From the NCBI RefSeq assembly GCF_000702265.1, contig NZ_JNKZ01000007.1:248001-312000 (forward strand): a stretch of DNA of 64,000 nucleotides. Direction: 5' to 3'. The notes under the pieces are model-generated. The model saw nothing but the letters and a program-made list of their open reading frames with translations. It searched no databases and had not been told where the DNA came from. Below are positions 19,289-29,316 of the stretch, piece after piece. Source of the DNA: Butyrivibrio sp. NC2002. Its GTDB lineage: Bacteria; Bacillota; Clostridia; Lachnospirales; Lachnospiraceae. Position 1 is the stretch's first letter; the number at the start of each line of letters is the position of its first letter. The translations under genes were made by a program, and so were the position numbers.

Positions 19289-19639
19289 TTATTCTTCGTC
19301 GGGATCAACCTCGATCATTTCATCAAATTCGACGTCGTCGAGATACTCATCAAAGGCATCCGCAACAGCTTCGTATTCATCATCATCCTCGATATATCCG
19401 AGCTCAGGCTCAGCATCTTCGGATTTTTGTATGAATTCGTAGAACCAGACGTTTCCGTCATTGTTCTGACCTTTTTCATCAAGAGGAAGAAGTACTATGT
19501 AATCTTTCTCCTGAACTGTAAGAACTATGAGAACCGCACAAGTAACATTTGTGCCGTCGTTTAGTTCAATGTCTACTGTAATCTGCTCATCGTTCTGGAT
19601 CTTAGTGTTCATGTCTGTTGCAATCTTTGAAAAGTTCAT
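19289..19639 (-). CDS. DUF1292 family protein
   Basis: A small acidic protein of 116 residues with the DUF1292 pattern: ITVDIELNDGTNVTC, then KDYIVLLPLD and VWFYEFIQ, and a strongly acidic tail. The function of the family is unknown; members are common in Firmicutes, often near the ruvX/mltG region, which is not the case here. Start ATG at 19639 with GGAGG five bases upstream. It follows the DUF6033 gene by 14 bases and ends at a strong terminator. Confidence 0.88.
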   Translation of the reverse strand: MNFSKIATDMNTKIQNDEQITVDIELNDGTNVTCAVLIVLTVQEKDYIVLLPLDEKGQNNDGNVWFYEFIQKSEDAEPELGYIEDDDEYEAVADAFDEYLDDVEFDEMIEVDPDEE

Positions 19640-19653
19640 CTGTTCCTCCAACT

Positions 19654-20448
19654 TCAGACTGAAAAATCAAACTTTTGACCGTTTCCTTTAACAGGAGTAG
19701 CTTCTATCTGACTCCAGTCTACATTCTTTATTTTTTCCAAAAGCTCTTCTGCGGAATCAGCAAATACAGTGGTTACCTTTTCATAGGCACCTTCCTTTTT
19801 GCTGTATGGATTAGTCCCAATGCTTTCCCGGAGCTTTTCCATCCGTTTAGCTTCTTCTTCCTTTGCCTCCTTAGCAGCATCTTCAGCTTTCTTTGCTTCT
19901 TTTTCTTCAGCGATCTGCTTCTGATATTTTTCGTTCTGCTCTTTTATCTTGGCAAAGAATTTAACAGCACCGTCAGCATCTATCTTAACACCGATAGTCT
20001 GAACTTCCTGTCCTGATTCTTCAAGCTCTTCCTTGATGCTGTCAAGCTGGCTTGTAGATTCATCAATGATGCCCATGTATTTTTCCTTGACTGTATCATC
20101 TTCAGCCATCTGTTCGAGAACCTCAGGCTCTATAAGAACGCTGTACTGCTTTGTGCCACGGGACATAATTTCCTCGGCTTCTTCGTCTGAAGAATAGTTT
20201 GACACAAAAAAGTCCATATTTCCATACTTTTCCTTAAGTTCGTCCAAAACTTTCTTAGCTTTATCGGAAAGTTCGACTCCTTCCTGGATGTGTGTCTCTG
20301 AAACTGCCTTATTTTTCTGCACTTCAAGAGCTCTGCCGAAATTATTTGCTTTTTCAGCATCTTTAGTTTTATTTGTTTTCTGATTTTTAGGCTGATACTG
20401 GGTTAATTTATCAACTATGGAAGAACCCAGCCCATTTACTGTACTCAT
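19654..20448 (-). CDS. DUF6033-like coiled-coil protein
   Basis: 264 residues, no signal peptide or membrane segment. The N-terminus MSTVNGLGSSIVDKL is followed by ELSDKAKKVLDELKEKYGNM and a long charged helix rich in Lys, Glu and Ala (about residues 165-215) predicted to be a coiled coil. The pattern resembles the DUF6033 family, of unknown function, but I assign it from memory of the family. A good ribosome site (AAAGGAGGG) precedes the ATG. The upstream promoter looks like a flagellar sigma-D site (20518-20544), so a motility-linked role is possible, though not shown. Confidence 0.7.
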   Translation of the reverse strand: MSTVNGLGSSIVDKLTQYQPKNQKTNKTKDAEKANNFGRALEVQKNKAVSETHIQEGVELSDKAKKVLDELKEKYGNMDFFVSNYSSDEEAEEIMSRGTKQYSVLIEPEVLEQMAEDDTVKEKYMGIIDESTSQLDSIKEELEESGQEVQTIGVKIDADGAVKFFAKIKEQNEKYQKQIAEEKEAKKAEDAAKEAKEEEAKRMEKLRESIGTNPYSKKEGAYEKVTTVFADSAEELLEKIKNVDWSQIEATPVKGNGQKFDFSV

Positions 20449-20517
20449 AAGATACCCTCCTTTGCTTTATTATCTTTGACATCCTTGTCTACATTCAGAT
20501 ATAGTTTTCCAATCTGT

Positions 20518-20544
20518 TTATCGACACCTCAATAAAAAAACTTA
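20518..20544 (-). promoter_or_regulatory. Possible sigma-D/FliA-type promoter before the DUF6033 gene
   Basis: Minus strand TAAG, 15 bases, GTCGATAA. The Bacillus sigma-D consensus is TAAA-N15-GCCGATAT, so the spacing is exact and most core positions agree. It lies about 70 bases before the ATG. Short motifs of this kind can arise by chance in AT-rich DNA. Confidence 0.4.
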
Positions 20545-20560
20545 ACACCTGAATAATAAA

Positions 20561-21310
20561 TTATATTCCGTTCATCATAAAATAATTGTCTATCTTAATA
20601 TGGAGTGACTGCCTGTCGATCGTCTTTAAAATATAATCCGTCGGTTTAAGAGCAAGGACTCGTACTATGCTGGCTTTATCCCCTTTTGATGTAAGAAACA
20701 TAACCGGGATATCCTTTATACTCATATCGCTTTTAAACATTTCAAGTACCTTTGGTCCCGGAGTTACGGGCATCTCGTAGTCAAGGAGAATGAGATCTGC
20801 TTTGTTTTTGGCAAGCCATGTAATAGCCTGGATTCCGGAATTTGCCATTGATACGCGGTAGTCATCCCTTAACCAGTCTCTTATCATTCTCATGTAGGAT
20901 ACGTCATCATCTACAATGAGGATGCTTTTCTTTGAGTGTTCGACAAATTCATCGGAAAAGAATTTGGTGACATTTTCTATAAAGTCATCCATTTGGAGAG
21001 GTCTTTCAAAAAAAGCATGAACATGTGATTCAGGCAGGTATTTTATGGCTTCCTCATATTCAACAGGATTGCCTATTATGATGACCAGTCTGTGGCTTTC
21101 AAGGCAGAGATCCTTAAGGTAAATCAAGGTTTTGGGAACGATCTCATCAAGATAATAGACAAAAAGCTCCGCATTCATTTCCTGTGTCTTTATGTCCTCA
21201 ACCTTATCACTGGTAAAGATTGATTCGATGCCTGCGCTTTTAAGCTTCATCATCAATCCCTTAACCATAAATGTTTCATTTGAACTTATAATCTGTACTT
21301 TTTTTTGCAT
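20561..21310 (-). CDS. Tandem receiver-domain response regulator (REC-REC), no output domain
   Basis: 249 residues. The first receiver-like half (about 1-125) is degenerate and lacks the usual acidic pocket. The second (about 128-249) has SILIVDDDVSYM, the phosphoacceptor Asp in LILLDYEMP (about residue 176) and the switch residues in MFLTSKGDKAS. There is no DNA-binding or enzymatic domain. It probably receives phosphate from the HPt protein encoded just upstream. Start at the ATG at 21310 (GGAG six bases upstream). Confidence 0.88.
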   Translation of the reverse strand: MQKKVQIISSNETFMVKGLMMKLKSAGIESIFTSDKVEDIKTQEMNAELFVYYLDEIVPKTLIYLKDLCLESHRLVIIIGNPVEYEEAIKYLPESHVHAFFERPLQMDDFIENVTKFFSDEFVEHSKKSILIVDDDVSYMRMIRDWLRDDYRVSMANSGIQAITWLAKNKADLILLDYEMPVTPGPKVLEMFKSDMSIKDIPVMFLTSKGDKASIVRVLALKPTDYILKTIDRQSLHIKIDNYFMMNGI

Positions 21311-21327
21311 GGCCATCTCCATTGCTC

Positions 21328-22377
21328 TTATACATTTGAAACAATCTCACTAATTTTTTGCCATTCCAAATTTGCAAGTAGCTTTTCTATATTATCAAAA
21401 TTCTCTTTGTCCTTCTGCGGAAGGCTGTATTCTTTCATGGATTTTACTACCATATCTGCCAGGTCAAAATCCATTATCTGTGCAAATTCAAACAGAGAAT
21501 TATAAGCATCTTTTATGTCTTTTTCAGATGCTGGCGGCTTGTCATCTTCTTTACTTTCTTTATCATCACCTGATAAAAATGACAGTTTATCCTTAAATGA
21601 TCTGTAATCTTCCAATAAGAACCTTGTCTTATCCTTTATCATCTCGATGTTGTCAGCATTACCGGCTTCCTCAAGATTTTTTGCATCGGTATATAGCTTT
21701 ACAGCACCAATGATATTTGCTGAACTTTTAAGAGCATGAACCTTGATCGTATAGTTTTTCCAATCTTCTTCATTGTAGTAATTTTCAATTTCATCAGCCT
21801 TAACATCAATTGAAGTGTAGAAAATTCCAAGTGCTGTCATATAGCCTTCTTCCGACCCGCATAGCGAAATGCCCTGATCGGCATTAATTTCAGGAACAGA
21901 TGAGAGATCTTTTCTTATTCCCTCTTCATGGACTTCCTCCTGCACCTTTGTTTTCCTAAGCGCAGAAGCATTCGCAGACGGAAGACTCAGGCACTTTCTT
22001 GCATTATCAGGAAGGTACATAATAAGTATTGCAAGCAGTTCTTTAAATACAACAGGTTTTTCGAGGTAATTGGAAAAACCGGCTTCAAGGCACTTTTTAC
22101 CTTCGGAAGCGCTATCCGGAGATACAAGGGCAATACAGGTTATATTCTTGTTCTTATTCTCTGTACCGTTTCTTATCTGCTCAAGAACCTCTATTCCGTT
22201 TGCTTCAGGCATCATATAGTCTATAAAAACAATATCATATACATCGCCTCTAAGAAGTCTTAAGCACTCATGAACGTCCCCTGCCATATCAGCCTCAGCA
22301 CCTATGTACTCAAGGAGTTTTAATATGAAATATCTATCCAGTTTTGAGTCATCAACTATCAAAACTTTAGTGCCCAC
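21328..22377 (-). CDS. Response regulator with C-terminal HPt domain (REC-HPt)
   Basis: 349 residues. An N-terminal receiver has KVLIVDDSKLDR and the phosphoacceptor in FIDYMMPEANG (about Asp53). A central HPt domain has KVHALKSSANIIGA with the phospho-histidine near 212. The C-terminal roughly 80 residues are charged and unassigned. The GTG start has GGAGG six bases upstream. It lies 16 bases after the hybrid kinase gene, so it is the likely phosphotransfer intermediate between the kinase REC and the REC-REC protein. Confidence 0.88.
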   Translation of the reverse strand: MGTKVLIVDDSKLDRYFILKLLEYIGAEADMAGDVHECLRLLRGDVYDIVFIDYMMPEANGIEVLEQIRNGTENKNKNITCIALVSPDSASEGKKCLEAGFSNYLEKPVVFKELLAILIMYLPDNARKCLSLPSANASALRKTKVQEEVHEEGIRKDLSSVPEINADQGISLCGSEEGYMTALGIFYTSIDVKADEIENYYNEEDWKNYTIKVHALKSSANIIGAVKLYTDAKNLEEAGNADNIEMIKDKTRFLLEDYRSFKDKLSFLSGDDKESKEDDKPPASEKDIKDAYNSLFEFAQIMDFDLADMVVKSMKEYSLPQKDKENFDNIEKLLANLEWQKISEIVSNV

Positions 22378-22393
22378 TTAAATCCTCCGGCCA

Positions 22394-24397
22394 TTACCTT
22401 GTTATATCAGCTCTCTTCATAAGCATACCGATTGTTTCATAGAGCTCTTCATCATCGGAATAGTCTTCGCGAATGTCACCTATGTGATCATTCATCCTCG
22501 TAACTTCCTTAACCTTGTCTTCATACTTAACAACTTTATTTGGTATATGTTTTGTATTCTTTTTCTCTTTTGTATATAAAACCTTGTCTTCAGGCAGATA
22601 AGTTGCCAGCATTTTTTCTAAAGAATCACCTATTATCGGCTTTGATAAGTAGTCAACAAAGCCTGAGTTTTTGTAGGTTTCCCTTGCCCCCGAAAAAACA
22701 TTTGCCGTAAGAGCTATGCACGGCTTTTCGTGGTTTGGATTCTCCTCATCGCTTCTAAGTCTCCAGAGCATCTCCATACCGTCCATTTCAGGCATCTTAT
22801 GATCTATGAGGATGAGGTCGAATTCTTCTTTCTTTGTGATTTCAAGAGCTTCTTTTCCGCTTGATGCTGAGAAGACATTAACCTTGGTGTCCTTAATAAG
22901 GTTTCTTGCAACTACAATGTTCATCTCAGTGTCATCAACTATAAGTATCTTTGCATCAGGAGCTGTAAAAAGCTGTGTATAGGAGGTTTCCGACTCGACA
23001 AGCTCGTTATATGCCGCATTAAAGTCACCTATTGCATCCCAGCTTCTTGTCTCCTGCCTTACTGTGAATGAAAAAGTTGAACCTTTACCATACTCACTTC
23101 TTACATGAAGCTCTGAATCCATGAGGGCAAGAAGCTTTTGAACGATGCTCATTCCAAGACCGGAGCCTTCTACATTCCTGTTTCTGGTCTCTTCTATTCT
23201 CTCAAAAGGAGAAAAAAGCCTCTCCATATCCTCTTCTCGTATACCTATTCCGGTGTCTGATACGGATACTATAAGCCCTATGCTGCCGTTTATATCAAGA
23301 TGCGCGCTTGTAGTATAATCAAAGCTCATATGTATTGAGCCATGTTCCGTGTATTTCACAGCATTTGTAAGGATGTTTAGTATTATCTGCTTTAGCCTTA
23401 CGTTATCGCCATACAAAAGATGCGGCATTTCCTCATTGACCGTAACTTTAAGTGAAAGCCCCTTTTTCTTTGCCCTGTCATCGACCATGCTGACAAGCTC
23501 TGATATCAGACTTGCAAGGTCATATTCAACGCAGTAAAGCTCCATCTTACCTGCTTCTATCTTTGAAAAGTCAAGGATATCATTGACAAGAGAAAGAAGT
23601 GTATTTCCGGCGCTTCTTATATTGTGGGCATATTTAAGCAGATTTTCATCCGCATATTCCCTTATAATAAGCTCGTTCATACCAAGTATTGCATTTATAG
23701 GTGTCCTTATTTCATGGGACATCTGAGAGAGGAACTGGCTTTTTGCTCCGTTTGCAGCAATAGCTTTTGCCTCTGCTTCGGCAGCAGTCTTACTAAGGCT
23801 CTCCTGGATATATCTGTTGAGCGCTTCTTTAATCCTTAGGTTTGAAATTATAGTCGCACAGGACATCGATACAAACAAAGCAACTAAAATAGCAAAAAAA
23901 TCCTTGGAAAAATATGCAGGTTCTTTCCATAACACATTAAGAATTATAAATATCGCAGAAAGAATAAACTCGGTAATGATATATACTTTGAGCTTATCTA
24001 TGTAGATAAGGGCAAACATTATCAGAAAAATCGGGAAAAGTCCCGCAATGTCCTCTTTATAAGGAATGACATCTATAATGACCAGATTAAGATATAGCAA
24101 AAAATAAAGACAAATAGATATTTTTCTGTGCTTTTTGTAATGTATTTTCTGAGGATCAAGAGCTTGCGAGATAATGAAAAATATCAGCAGCATGACAAGA
24201 AGTCCATAGTAAAGCGGATGGATCCTGAAGGTTTTTATTATCAGCTTTGCGCTTAGCAAAACTACAGCATAGACCACCAGCAATATTTTGGACATTTGTT
24301 TTTGGAACTGAATATTATTTATTACGATTTCATTTTCAAAAAGCTCAAAGAATTTATCTTCATTCTTTATTCGCTCTTTAAAGGTCTCCCTAAGCAT
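22394..24397 (-). CDS. Membrane hybrid sensor histidine kinase
   Basis: 667 residues. About six N-terminal membrane helices (roughly 30-190) form the sensor; there is no extracellular domain of note. HisKA has FLSQMSHEIRTPINAILG (His about 228). HATPase_c has NILTNAVKYTEHG, DTGIGI and GSGLGMSI. A C-terminal receiver has KILIVDDTEMN and LILIDHKMPEMDG (Asp about 531). It lacks its own HPt, which the next gene supplies. Start ATG with GGAGG eight bases upstream. The signal is unknown. Confidence 0.92.
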   Translation of the reverse strand: MLRETFKERIKNEDKFFELFENEIVINNIQFQKQMSKILLVVYAVVLLSAKLIIKTFRIHPLYYGLLVMLLIFFIISQALDPQKIHYKKHRKISICLYFLLYLNLVIIDVIPYKEDIAGLFPIFLIMFALIYIDKLKVYIITEFILSAIFIILNVLWKEPAYFSKDFFAILVALFVSMSCATIISNLRIKEALNRYIQESLSKTAAEAEAKAIAANGAKSQFLSQMSHEIRTPINAILGMNELIIREYADENLLKYAHNIRSAGNTLLSLVNDILDFSKIEAGKMELYCVEYDLASLISELVSMVDDRAKKKGLSLKVTVNEEMPHLLYGDNVRLKQIILNILTNAVKYTEHGSIHMSFDYTTSAHLDINGSIGLIVSVSDTGIGIREEDMERLFSPFERIEETRNRNVEGSGLGMSIVQKLLALMDSELHVRSEYGKGSTFSFTVRQETRSWDAIGDFNAAYNELVESETSYTQLFTAPDAKILIVDDTEMNIVVARNLIKDTKVNVFSASSGKEALEITKKEEFDLILIDHKMPEMDGMEMLWRLRSDEENPNHEKPCIALTANVFSGARETYKNSGFVDYLSKPIIGDSLEKMLATYLPEDKVLYTKEKKNTKHIPNKVVKYEDKVKEVTRMNDHIGDIREDYSDDEELYETIGMLMKRADITR

Positions 24398-24455
24398 GGA
24401 AGATACCTCCGTTCATCAGCACATTCAAATCGCAATTATCTATAAATCCAATTTC

Positions 24456-24484
24456 ATCATATCAGTTAAAAATTGTATAAACAA
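24456..24484 (-). promoter_or_regulatory. Promoter for the kinase/REC-HPt/REC-REC operon
   Basis: Minus strand TTGTTT, 17 bases, TATGAT, located about 60 bases before the hybrid kinase start. It lies in the gap between the helicase gene and the kinase gene, in which no strong terminator was seen. Confidence 0.5.
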
Positions 24485-24515
24485 TAATTACAGTAATTAA
24501 AAAACAATTAACAAT

Positions 24516-26510
24516 TTATCGATTTTTTATTATATCATCTACGATAGGTGTCAGAAAATGAGACATCCTCATAGGATTGCTTTTTCCGCCATTTATATAA
24601 CTTAGATATAGTTTTTCTTTTGCCCTTGTCATTGCAACATATAACATTCGCCTCTCTTCCTCAATACTTTCATCGCTGATGGATTTTCGAGAGGGAATTA
24701 TTCCCTCATTTAGATCCGGCAAAAATACAACTTTAAACTCTAGTCCTTTTGAAGCATGCATTGTCATGATCCTGACACCGCTCTTATCAAGATTACTTCC
24801 TTTTATGTTTTCATAATCAGATGCAATATCTTCAAGAAATTCCTTTAACTGTTTGTAGGTTGTAAAGCTTTTTACTGTCTCTTCAAAATTGTTTATTTCT
24901 TCTGTTATTTCCTTTAAAGAAGTCCTGTCTTTTCCATACTTTTCCTTTATGTAGTTGTCATAGCCCATGACCTTTCTTACGAAGTTGATTGCAAGATATG
25001 GCTTAAGCTTTTGCACCATCTTAATATCTCTAAAAAACCTCTGGATTCTGTCCATCATCCTAAGTTTTCCCTGCCTTTTGTAGTACATAAGTATCTCATT
25101 TTCAGATACCGTTTCGCTCATAAGGCAGTCCCTTGTTATATATCTAAGAGGCTTATTCATAATCTTTAGAAAATCACCTCTCTTAAAGCCTCCGCAGGCA
25201 AAATCAAGATATGAGACAAGGTCCTTAATATATGGCTTGTCATAAGGTGAAACTATCTTTTCTTTGTAAAAAAACGGGATTTTGTTTTCTGTAAAGATAA
25301 GTGCCATTGCACTGGCTTCGATATTTGTTCTGAATATTACTGCGATATCTTTGTGGTCAAACAGGGGATTATCTCCACCTGTAATTCCCCTTATCTGCTT
25401 TATTATTGCATCTGACTGCATGCTCTTTTCTGAAAAGCTAATAAGCTTGCACTGTCCCTTTATGCCTGGGATTCCAGCCTTTATATTTTTTCTAAATCGG
25501 TTGTTGTTTTCATTTATTACTTTAAGCGACACCTTAAGTATTTCCGGAGCACATCTGTAATTTACATCAAGTATTATCTTTTCGGCATTTTTGTAATACT
25601 TATCAAACATAAGCATAAACTTAGGACTTGATCCTCTAAAGCCGTAGATTGATTGATCATCATCACCTACTACAAAGAGATTTTCATGCTTTTTAGAAAG
25701 AAGGCGAACAACCTTGAACTGCATATTATTTATGTCCTGATACTCATCAATAAGAATGTATTTAAACTTCTCCTGCCAGGCTTCAAGAATTTCTTTGTTT
25801 TCTCTTAAAAGCTCATAACACATAAGCACCATATCATCGAAATCAATAAGGTTCTGCTCCTTTAAAAGTTTGTCGTATTCTCTAAAAATATAGGGGAAAT
25901 ATTCACCAAGCTGAATGCTTTTGTCATATTCGAAAGATTTATCTTCAGGATCTGTATTACCTTCGTTTTTTAGTCTTGATATTTCAGAAATAAGAGTTTT
26001 TATTGTGTCCTTATTATAATCAAATGATGAGCTGTCATATAAAGGATTATTTAATGTGCCCGCGCCTTTACTCTTTGCTAGTATCATCTGGCGAAGCTCA
26101 CTTAATATTTCGCTCATAAAAATATATTTTTGTTTTTCTGATATAAGCGTTACCGGCTCTGCTTTTTTGGGAGAACTTACTTTTAATATCTGATAAAAAA
26201 CTGAGTGGAATGTTCCGAAGAGAACCTCCGGATACATGGAATTTGTTTCTTTGATAAATCTTTGCTGCATCAAGGTTGCAGCCTGTTTGGTAAAAGTTAT
26301 TATAAGTATGTGTGACGGCGCAATTCCTTTTTCAATAAGCCGCACCACCCTTTTTATAATAACAAAGGTCTTCCCGCTTCCGGGACCTGCAATCACACAT
26401 GCAGGTCCTCTATCGTGCTCTATGGCACGCATCTGAGCAGGATTACCTAAAGCGGGTATTTCATGCTTCAAGTTTTTCAATTGACTTCTTAAGACGACGG
26501 ATCGTCTCAT
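24516..26510 (-). CDS. UvrD/PcrA-like superfamily 1 helicase
   Basis: ATP-dependent 3'-5' DNA helicase. Motif [15 protein letters not shown], motif [14 protein letters not shown], motif [16 protein letters not shown], motif [16 protein letters not shown] and motif [15 protein letters not shown] are all intact. At about 660 residues it is shorter than PcrA and closer to the compact UvrD-like proteins of clostridia. The start is unclear: the reading frame overlaps the end of gltX and offers an ATG at 26510, TTGs nearby and no clean ribosome site, so the N-terminus could be up to 13 residues shorter. Confidence 0.88.
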   Translation of the reverse strand: MRRSVVLRSQLKNLKHEIPALGNPAQMRAIEHDRGPACVIAGPGSGKTFVIIKRVVRLIEKGIAPSHILIITFTKQAATLMQQRFIKETNSMYPEVLFGTFHSVFYQILKVSSPKKAEPVTLISEKQKYIFMSEILSELRQMILAKSKGAGTLNNPLYDSSSFDYNKDTIKTLISEISRLKNEGNTDPEDKSFEYDKSIQLGEYFPYIFREYDKLLKEQNLIDFDDMVLMCYELLRENKEILEAWQEKFKYILIDEYQDINNMQFKVVRLLSKKHENLFVVGDDDQSIYGFRGSSPKFMLMFDKYYKNAEKIILDVNYRCAPEILKVSLKVINENNNRFRKNIKAGIPGIKGQCKLISFSEKSMQSDAIIKQIRGITGGDNPLFDHKDIAVIFRTNIEASAMALIFTENKIPFFYKEKIVSPYDKPYIKDLVSYLDFACGGFKRGDFLKIMNKPLRYITRDCLMSETVSENEILMYYKRQGKLRMMDRIQRFFRDIKMVQKLKPYLAINFVRKVMGYDNYIKEKYGKDRTSLKEITEEINNFEETVKSFTTYKQLKEFLEDIASDYENIKGSNLDKSGVRIMTMHASKGLEFKVVFLPDLNEGIIPSRKSISDESIEEERRMLYVAMTRAKEKLYLSYINGGKSNPMRMSHFLTPIVDDIIKNR

Positions 26511-27915
26511 CCTTTCCAATAACTTCCATAATTTCTGTAGCTCCGCAGGGCGTCATAGCCTTACCGGATACAGCTATTCTGATAGGCCATAAAACATAGC
26601 CGTTCTTATACTCTTTCTCTTTGATATAATCAGTAAGAGTTGCATAAAGAGCATCATTAGAATAATCTGTCTGATTCTCGAGAATAGGAAGAAGATCCTT
26701 AAGCACCATAAGTGAAGAGGCTTCATCAGTCTTCATCTTCTTGTGCTTGAATATCTCTGTATCATAATCAGGCATCTCTTCAAAGAAGTCTATCATATCG
26801 TGAATATCAGGCCAGATCTCGATTCTTGTCTTTACCATCTCAGCAATCTTATGAAGATCAAGGTCTTTTGTTATAACTTCTTTGATATAAGGAAGTGCAA
26901 GTTCATAGAATTTGTCACTGTCCATCTTCTTTAAATACTCGCCGTTCATCCAGCGAAGCTTAGTATAATCAAATACTGCAGGTGACTTGTTGATCCTCTT
27001 GTAATCAAACTTTTCAACAAGTTCATCAAGGCTCATGATCTCAGTATTATCTTCAGGTGACCATCCAAGAAGAGCGACAAAGTTAACAACTGCCTCTGCA
27101 AGGAATCCCTGCTCGATCAGATCCTCAAATGAAGAGTGACCGCTTCTCTTACTGAGCTTGTGATGATCTTCATCTGTTATAAGCGGGCAGTGAATGTACT
27201 TCGGTACTTCCCATCCAAATGCATCATATAATCTGTTGTACTTGGGAGAAGAAGAAATATACTCATTACCTCTTACTACGTGAGTGATTCCCATAAGATG
27301 ATCATCAACTACATTAGCAAAGTTGTATGTCGGATATCCGTCAGACTTAATGAGGATCATATCATCAAGTTCTGAATTATCAACTGTGATATCTCCGTAA
27401 AGCTCATCATGGAAAGTTGTTGATCCTTCTCTGGGATTATTCTGTCTTATAACATAAGGCATTCCTGCATCGAGGTTCTTCTGAACTTCTTCCTTGGAAA
27501 GTGAAAGACAATGCTTATCGTATATGCTTACTTCCTTACCCTCTATAACCTGTGTAAGTGTAGCAAGTCTCTCCGGTGTACAGAAGCAATAATAAGCCTC
27601 ACCCTTTTCAACAAGCTCTTTTGCGTACTTTAAATATATACCCTGTTTCTGACGCTCACTCTGAACATAAGGACCAACACCGCCGTCCTTATCAGGACCT
27701 TCATCATGCTTAAGTCCTGTAGCTTCAAGTGTACGATAGATTATATCTGTAGCACCTTCTACATAGCGCTCCTGATCGGTATCTTCGATTCTTAAGATAT
27801 AATCACCGCCCTCATGCTTAGAAATAAGGTACGCATAAAGTGCGGTTCTAAGGTTACCTACATGCATTCTTCCAGTCGGACTGGGAGCATAACGGGTTCT
27901 AATCTTCTGTGCCAT
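26461..27915 (-). CDS. gltX: Glutamyl-tRNA synthetase
   Basis: Class I aminoacyl-tRNA synthetase that charges tRNA-Glu, and in many Firmicutes also tRNA-Gln for later amidation. The HIGH motif reads HVGN in [25 protein letters not shown] reads KLSKRSG. 484 residues, normal. The ATG has GGAG five bases upstream. The 3' end overlaps the helicase gene. Confidence 0.96.
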   Translation of the reverse strand: MAQKIRTRYAPSPTGRMHVGNLRTALYAYLISKHEGGDYILRIEDTDQERYVEGATDIIYRTLEATGLKHDEGPDKDGGVGPYVQSERQKQGIYLKYAKELVEKGEAYYCFCTPERLATLTQVIEGKEVSIYDKHCLSLSKEEVQKNLDAGMPYVIRQNNPREGSTTFHDELYGDITVDNSELDDMILIKSDGYPTYNFANVVDDHLMGITHVVRGNEYISSSPKYNRLYDAFGWEVPKYIHCPLITDEDHHKLSKRSGHSSFEDLIEQGFLAEAVVNFVALLGWSPEDNTEIMSLDELVEKFDYKRINKSPAVFDYTKLRWMNGEYLKKMDSDKFYELALPYIKEVITKDLDLHKIAEMVKTRIEIWPDIHDMIDFFEEMPDYDTEIFKHKKMKTDEASSLMVLKDLLPILENQTDYSNDALYATLTDYIKEKEYKNGYVLWPIRIAVSGKAMTPCGATEIMEVIGKDETIRRLKKSIEKLEA

Positions 27916-27957
27916 AATATCTCCATTTCATCTATATATTAGTTTAGAGAAGGGATA

Positions 27958-28206
27958 TCACATTACTTCCGGGTATTCCTTCTTAACAAACTCTACTATT
28001 ATGCCTGATGCAACATTTCTGCAGATGGCGATCTGTTTCTTGTCAACCTGGATTATCAGTCCGCCCTGCTTCTTTTTATTTACCACTTTGATCTTCTTAC
28101 CGGTATTGACACCGATAGATTTAAGTCTCATAGAAAAAACGGGTTTCTCAATGTTTACTTCTTTCACACAGTAAACACTGTCCTTTTCCCCATCAATAAG
28201 TGTCAT
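27958..28206 (-). CDS. Stand-alone FeoA-domain protein
   Basis: An SH3-like FeoA domain of 82 residues with MRLKSIGVNTGKKIKVVNKK, GGLIIQVDKKQIAICRNVAS and a final hydrophobic strand. FeoA supports the ferrous iron transporter FeoB; stand-alone copies are common and their partners are often unclear, and no feoB is present here. Start at 28206, where GAGGG is seven bases upstream; an upstream ATG at 28284 lacks a ribosome site and would add 26 residues unlike the family. Confidence 0.82.
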   Translation of the reverse strand: MTLIDGEKDSVYCVKEVNIEKPVFSMRLKSIGVNTGKKIKVVNKKKQGGLIIQVDKKQIAICRNVASGIIVEFVKKEYPEVM

Positions 28207-28367
28207 ATAAATGCCCTCGCAAAACATATTTACAACATTTTGTGGTGAGTATTCTTTAAAGCGATATATATGGTAGTTTACCATAATAAAACCACAAACA
28301 TATCGAATTATATATTATTAATGTGAAAATGAGAAGTGCATCACATTAACACATTAAAGCGATAAAC

Positions 28368-28393
28368 CTCTGAATAAACTTCTTTATTCAGAG
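28368..28393 (-). terminator. Inverted repeat after aguB (weak terminator)
   Basis: A perfect 11-bp stem CTCTGAATAAA / TTTATTCAGAG with a four-base loop overlaps the aguB stop codon. The following minus-strand bases are only moderately T-rich (GTTTATCGCTTT), so it may end the polyamine transcript weakly or protect its 3' end. Confidence 0.5.
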
Positions 28394-29307
28394 ATTTCCC
28401 TGTAACATTCAGGGCGTCTGTCTCTAAAAAGCCCCCATGACAAACGATTCTGTCTTATCTCAGCAAAATCGTATACAGCCATTATGATTTCTTCCGAATT
28501 TCTGCCGGCCTGCCTTAGTATCTCTCCGGTTTCGTCCGTCAAAAAACTACTTCCGTAGAAGCTAAGGCTGCTAAGCTGTCCGCCGTTTTCTTCCGTAGGT
28601 GTAACATGCTCTGTTCCTATCCTGTTTGCGCAAACAACGGGAATAATATTGGCAGCAGCATGTCCCTGCATGGTTCTCTGCCAGTGACCTGAGCTATCGA
28701 CATCGAGAATAGGCTCAGATCCTATAGCTGTGGGATACAGGATAATGTCGGCACCTTGAAGTGCAAGGCATCTTGCTGTTTCCGGAAACCACTGATCCCA
28801 GCAGATTCCCACACCCACTCTGCCGTAAGCTGTTTCAAAAACAGTAAATCCGGTATCTCCCGGAGTGAAATAGAATTTTTCCTGGTAGAAATGATCATCC
28901 GGAATATGCGTTTTCCTGTAAACGCCCAGTATATCTCCGTCAGCATCTATCATAGCTGCAGAGTTATACATTACATTTCCTTCTTTTTCATAAAAGCTGA
29001 TAGGCATAACAACGGATAATTCTCTGCAAACATCCCTGAAATGCTGAACTGCCTTATTTTTATGTACAGTAGTTGCAAAATCATAGTAGTCGTATCTTCT
29101 CTCCTGACAAAAATACTGTCTTTCAAAAAGCTCCGAGAGCAAAATGATCTGTGCACCCTGATGAGCTGCCTTTCTTACAAGCTTTTCAGCCTTTTTTATG
29201 TTTAAAATAACAAGCTCCTCATCAGATATTTCAGGATTGCCGTATGCTTCTTTTCCGCATGCAAACTGGATTGCCGCAACTGTTGTAGATGAATTATCCT
29301 TATACAT
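28384..29307 (-). CDS. aguB: N-carbamoylputrescine amidase
   Basis: Nitrilase-superfamily hydrolase that converts N-carbamoylputrescine to putrescine, CO2 and ammonia. The catalytic triad is visible as Glu in LLSELFERQYF, Lys in YRKTHIPDDHF and Cys in GVGICWDQWFPE. 307 residues, normal. The ATG has AAGAGG upstream and is nine bases past aguA, the preceding pathway step. It is the last gene of the polyamine cluster. Confidence 0.95.
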   Translation of the reverse strand: MYKDNSSTTVAAIQFACGKEAYGNPEISDEELVILNIKKAEKLVRKAAHQGAQIILLSELFERQYFCQERRYDYYDFATTVHKNKAVQHFRDVCRELSVVMPISFYEKEGNVMYNSAAMIDADGDILGVYRKTHIPDDHFYQEKFYFTPGDTGFTVFETAYGRVGVGICWDQWFPETARCLALQGADIILYPTAIGSEPILDVDSSGHWQRTMQGHAAANIIPVVCANRIGTEHVTPTEENGGQLSSLSFYGSSFLTDETGEILRQAGRNSEEIIMAVYDFAEIRQNRLSWGLFRDRRPECYREISE

Positions 29308-29316
29308 ACTAACCTC

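Noticed and set aside
28207..28284. Longer start for the FeoA-domain protein
   Set aside because: The upstream ATG has no ribosome site and would add 26 residues not expected for the family. The ATG at 28206 has GAGGG at proper spacing.
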